A stretch of DNA of 14,279 bases, taken from JAXHUH01 sp034211175 (lineage in GTDB: Bacteria; Actinomycetota; Acidimicrobiia; Acidimicrobiales; CAIXPF01). Position 1 is the first letter of the stretch, and every line of letters starts with the position of its first letter. The notes beneath the pieces were generated by a model. It did no database searches, had not been told where the DNA came from, and saw nothing but the letters and a program-made list of their open reading frames with translations. Made by a program: the position numbers and the translations under genes. This document shows, one piece after another, positions 13,897-14,279 of this stretch. Location of the stretch: contig JAXHUH010000331.1 of assembly GCA_034211175.1 (NCBI GenBank), positions 1 to 14,279 of the forward strand, written 5' to 3'.

Positions 13897-14279
13897 ATGC
13901 ACCGCCGCTGGCTACCAGCCCGCATCGCCACGACCGCCGTGGCCGGGATCGTCGCCGTCTCCGCCCCGATCATCATCACCCCCGCCGCCGCCATGGCTGA
14001 GGGTGAGGACGCGGGCCAGACGACGACCACAACCGAAGAGCTCCTGTCGACCGCGACGTCGTCGACCGTTCCCGTGGAGGGCGGCGGCAGCGGCATCGGC
14101 GACGGTGCAGACCCCTCCGCGGGCCCCGGCGGTGGCGGCCTGACCGACGTGCCGCGCTACACGCCGCCGTCCACGACGACGACCACGGCTCCGCCGACGA
14201 CCACCACCACGGCTCCGGCGCCGACCACGACGACGGCCCCGCCGGCCACGCCGCCGCCGACCACGGGTCCGACGGTGAC
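13897..14279 (+). CDS. Secreted Thr/Pro-rich protein, 3'-truncated by the window edge
   Basis: The frame is open from ATG 13897 to the last base, giving about 127 residues. The N-terminus MHRRWLPAR, a hydrophobic core (IATTAVAGIVAVSAPIII) and TPAAA-MAEG make a good signal peptide cleaved near residue 32. What follows is an Asp/Glu/Thr stretch, a Gly-rich part and then Thr/Pro/Ala repeats (TTTTTAPPTTTTTAPAPTTT), like a cell-wall-spanning or glycosylated linker. No folded domain is reached, so the function is unknown. It is divergent from the epimerase, with 297 bases between them. No Shine-Dalgarno sequence is obvious, so this start rests on the signal peptide. Confidence 0.75.
   Translation, partial: MHRRWLPARIATTAVAGIVAVSAPIIITPAAAMAEGEDAGQTTTTTEELLSTATSSTVPVEGGGSGIGDGADPSAGPGGGGLTDVPRYTPPSTTTTTAPPTTTTTAPAPTTTTAPPATPPPTTGPTV
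14172..14265 (+). repeat. Degenerate Thr/Pro-coding repeat
   Basis: Three degenerate copies of a unit reading roughly ACGACGACCACGGCTCCG, each giving TTTT(T)AP. They lie in the linker of the secreted protein and are likely to vary in copy number between strains. Confidence 0.6.

Overview
The window is very GC-rich, has strongly G/C-biased third codon positions and uses ATG, GTG and probably CTG starts. Menaquinone biosynthesis, several apparently leaderless promoters (a -10 box a few bases before the start codon), Thr/Pro-rich lipoprotein linkers and an 'RLLDTR' surface-repeat protein point to a high-GC actinobacterium. My best guess is the class Acidimicrobiia; this is an inference from style and gene families, not from a marker gene. 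I see no rRNA, tRNA, CRISPR array, insertion sequence or phage gene.

Layout. (1) Positions 2-1928, plus strand: three translationally coupled membrane genes. The first is 5'-truncated by the window edge. The first two carry paralogous LiaF/toastrack-type beta domains after transmembrane helices, and the third is a small two-helix membrane protein. Together they look like an envelope-stress (PspC/LiaF-like) cluster. (2) 1965-3675: an ArsR-type winged-helix regulator whose predicted leaderless promoter contains a perfect 12-bp palindrome between its -35 and -10 boxes. It overlaps a beta-lactamase-fold serine hydrolase by ATGA. The hydrolase is cut short by an in-frame TGA exactly where the family has a Trp, and 39 clean in-frame codons follow. 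(3) 3688-5820: a FAS1 (fasciclin) lipoprotein and a TAP-like alpha/beta-hydrolase lipoprotein, divergently transcribed from a 63-bp region holding an inverted repeat. (4) 5903-9383, plus strand: an acyl-CoA synthetase, a secreted CAP-domain protein that appears to start at CTG, and the menaquinone methyltransferase MenG/UbiE. (5) 9584-10756: a NYN-type (PIN-like) predicted ribonuclease fused through a Pro-rich linker to an OST-HTH/LOTUS-like domain. (6) 10916-13599, minus strand: an N-terminally anchored surface protein with an Asp-rich segment and three degenerate surface repeats, and upstream of it an NAD-dependent sugar-nucleotide epimerase. A 28-bp tandem duplication lies in front of the surface gene. 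(7) 13897 to the end, plus strand: the 5' part of a secreted Thr/Pro-rich protein.

Much of the window concerns the cell envelope: membrane stress sensing, lipoproteins, exported hydrolases, surface repeats and a sugar-nucleotide enzyme. MenG and the acyl-CoA synthetase are ordinary metabolism. The points most worth checking are the premature TGA in the hydrolase, the CTG start, the operator-in-spacer promoter of the ArsR gene, the NYN/OST-HTH fusion, and the duplicated upstream element of the surface gene.
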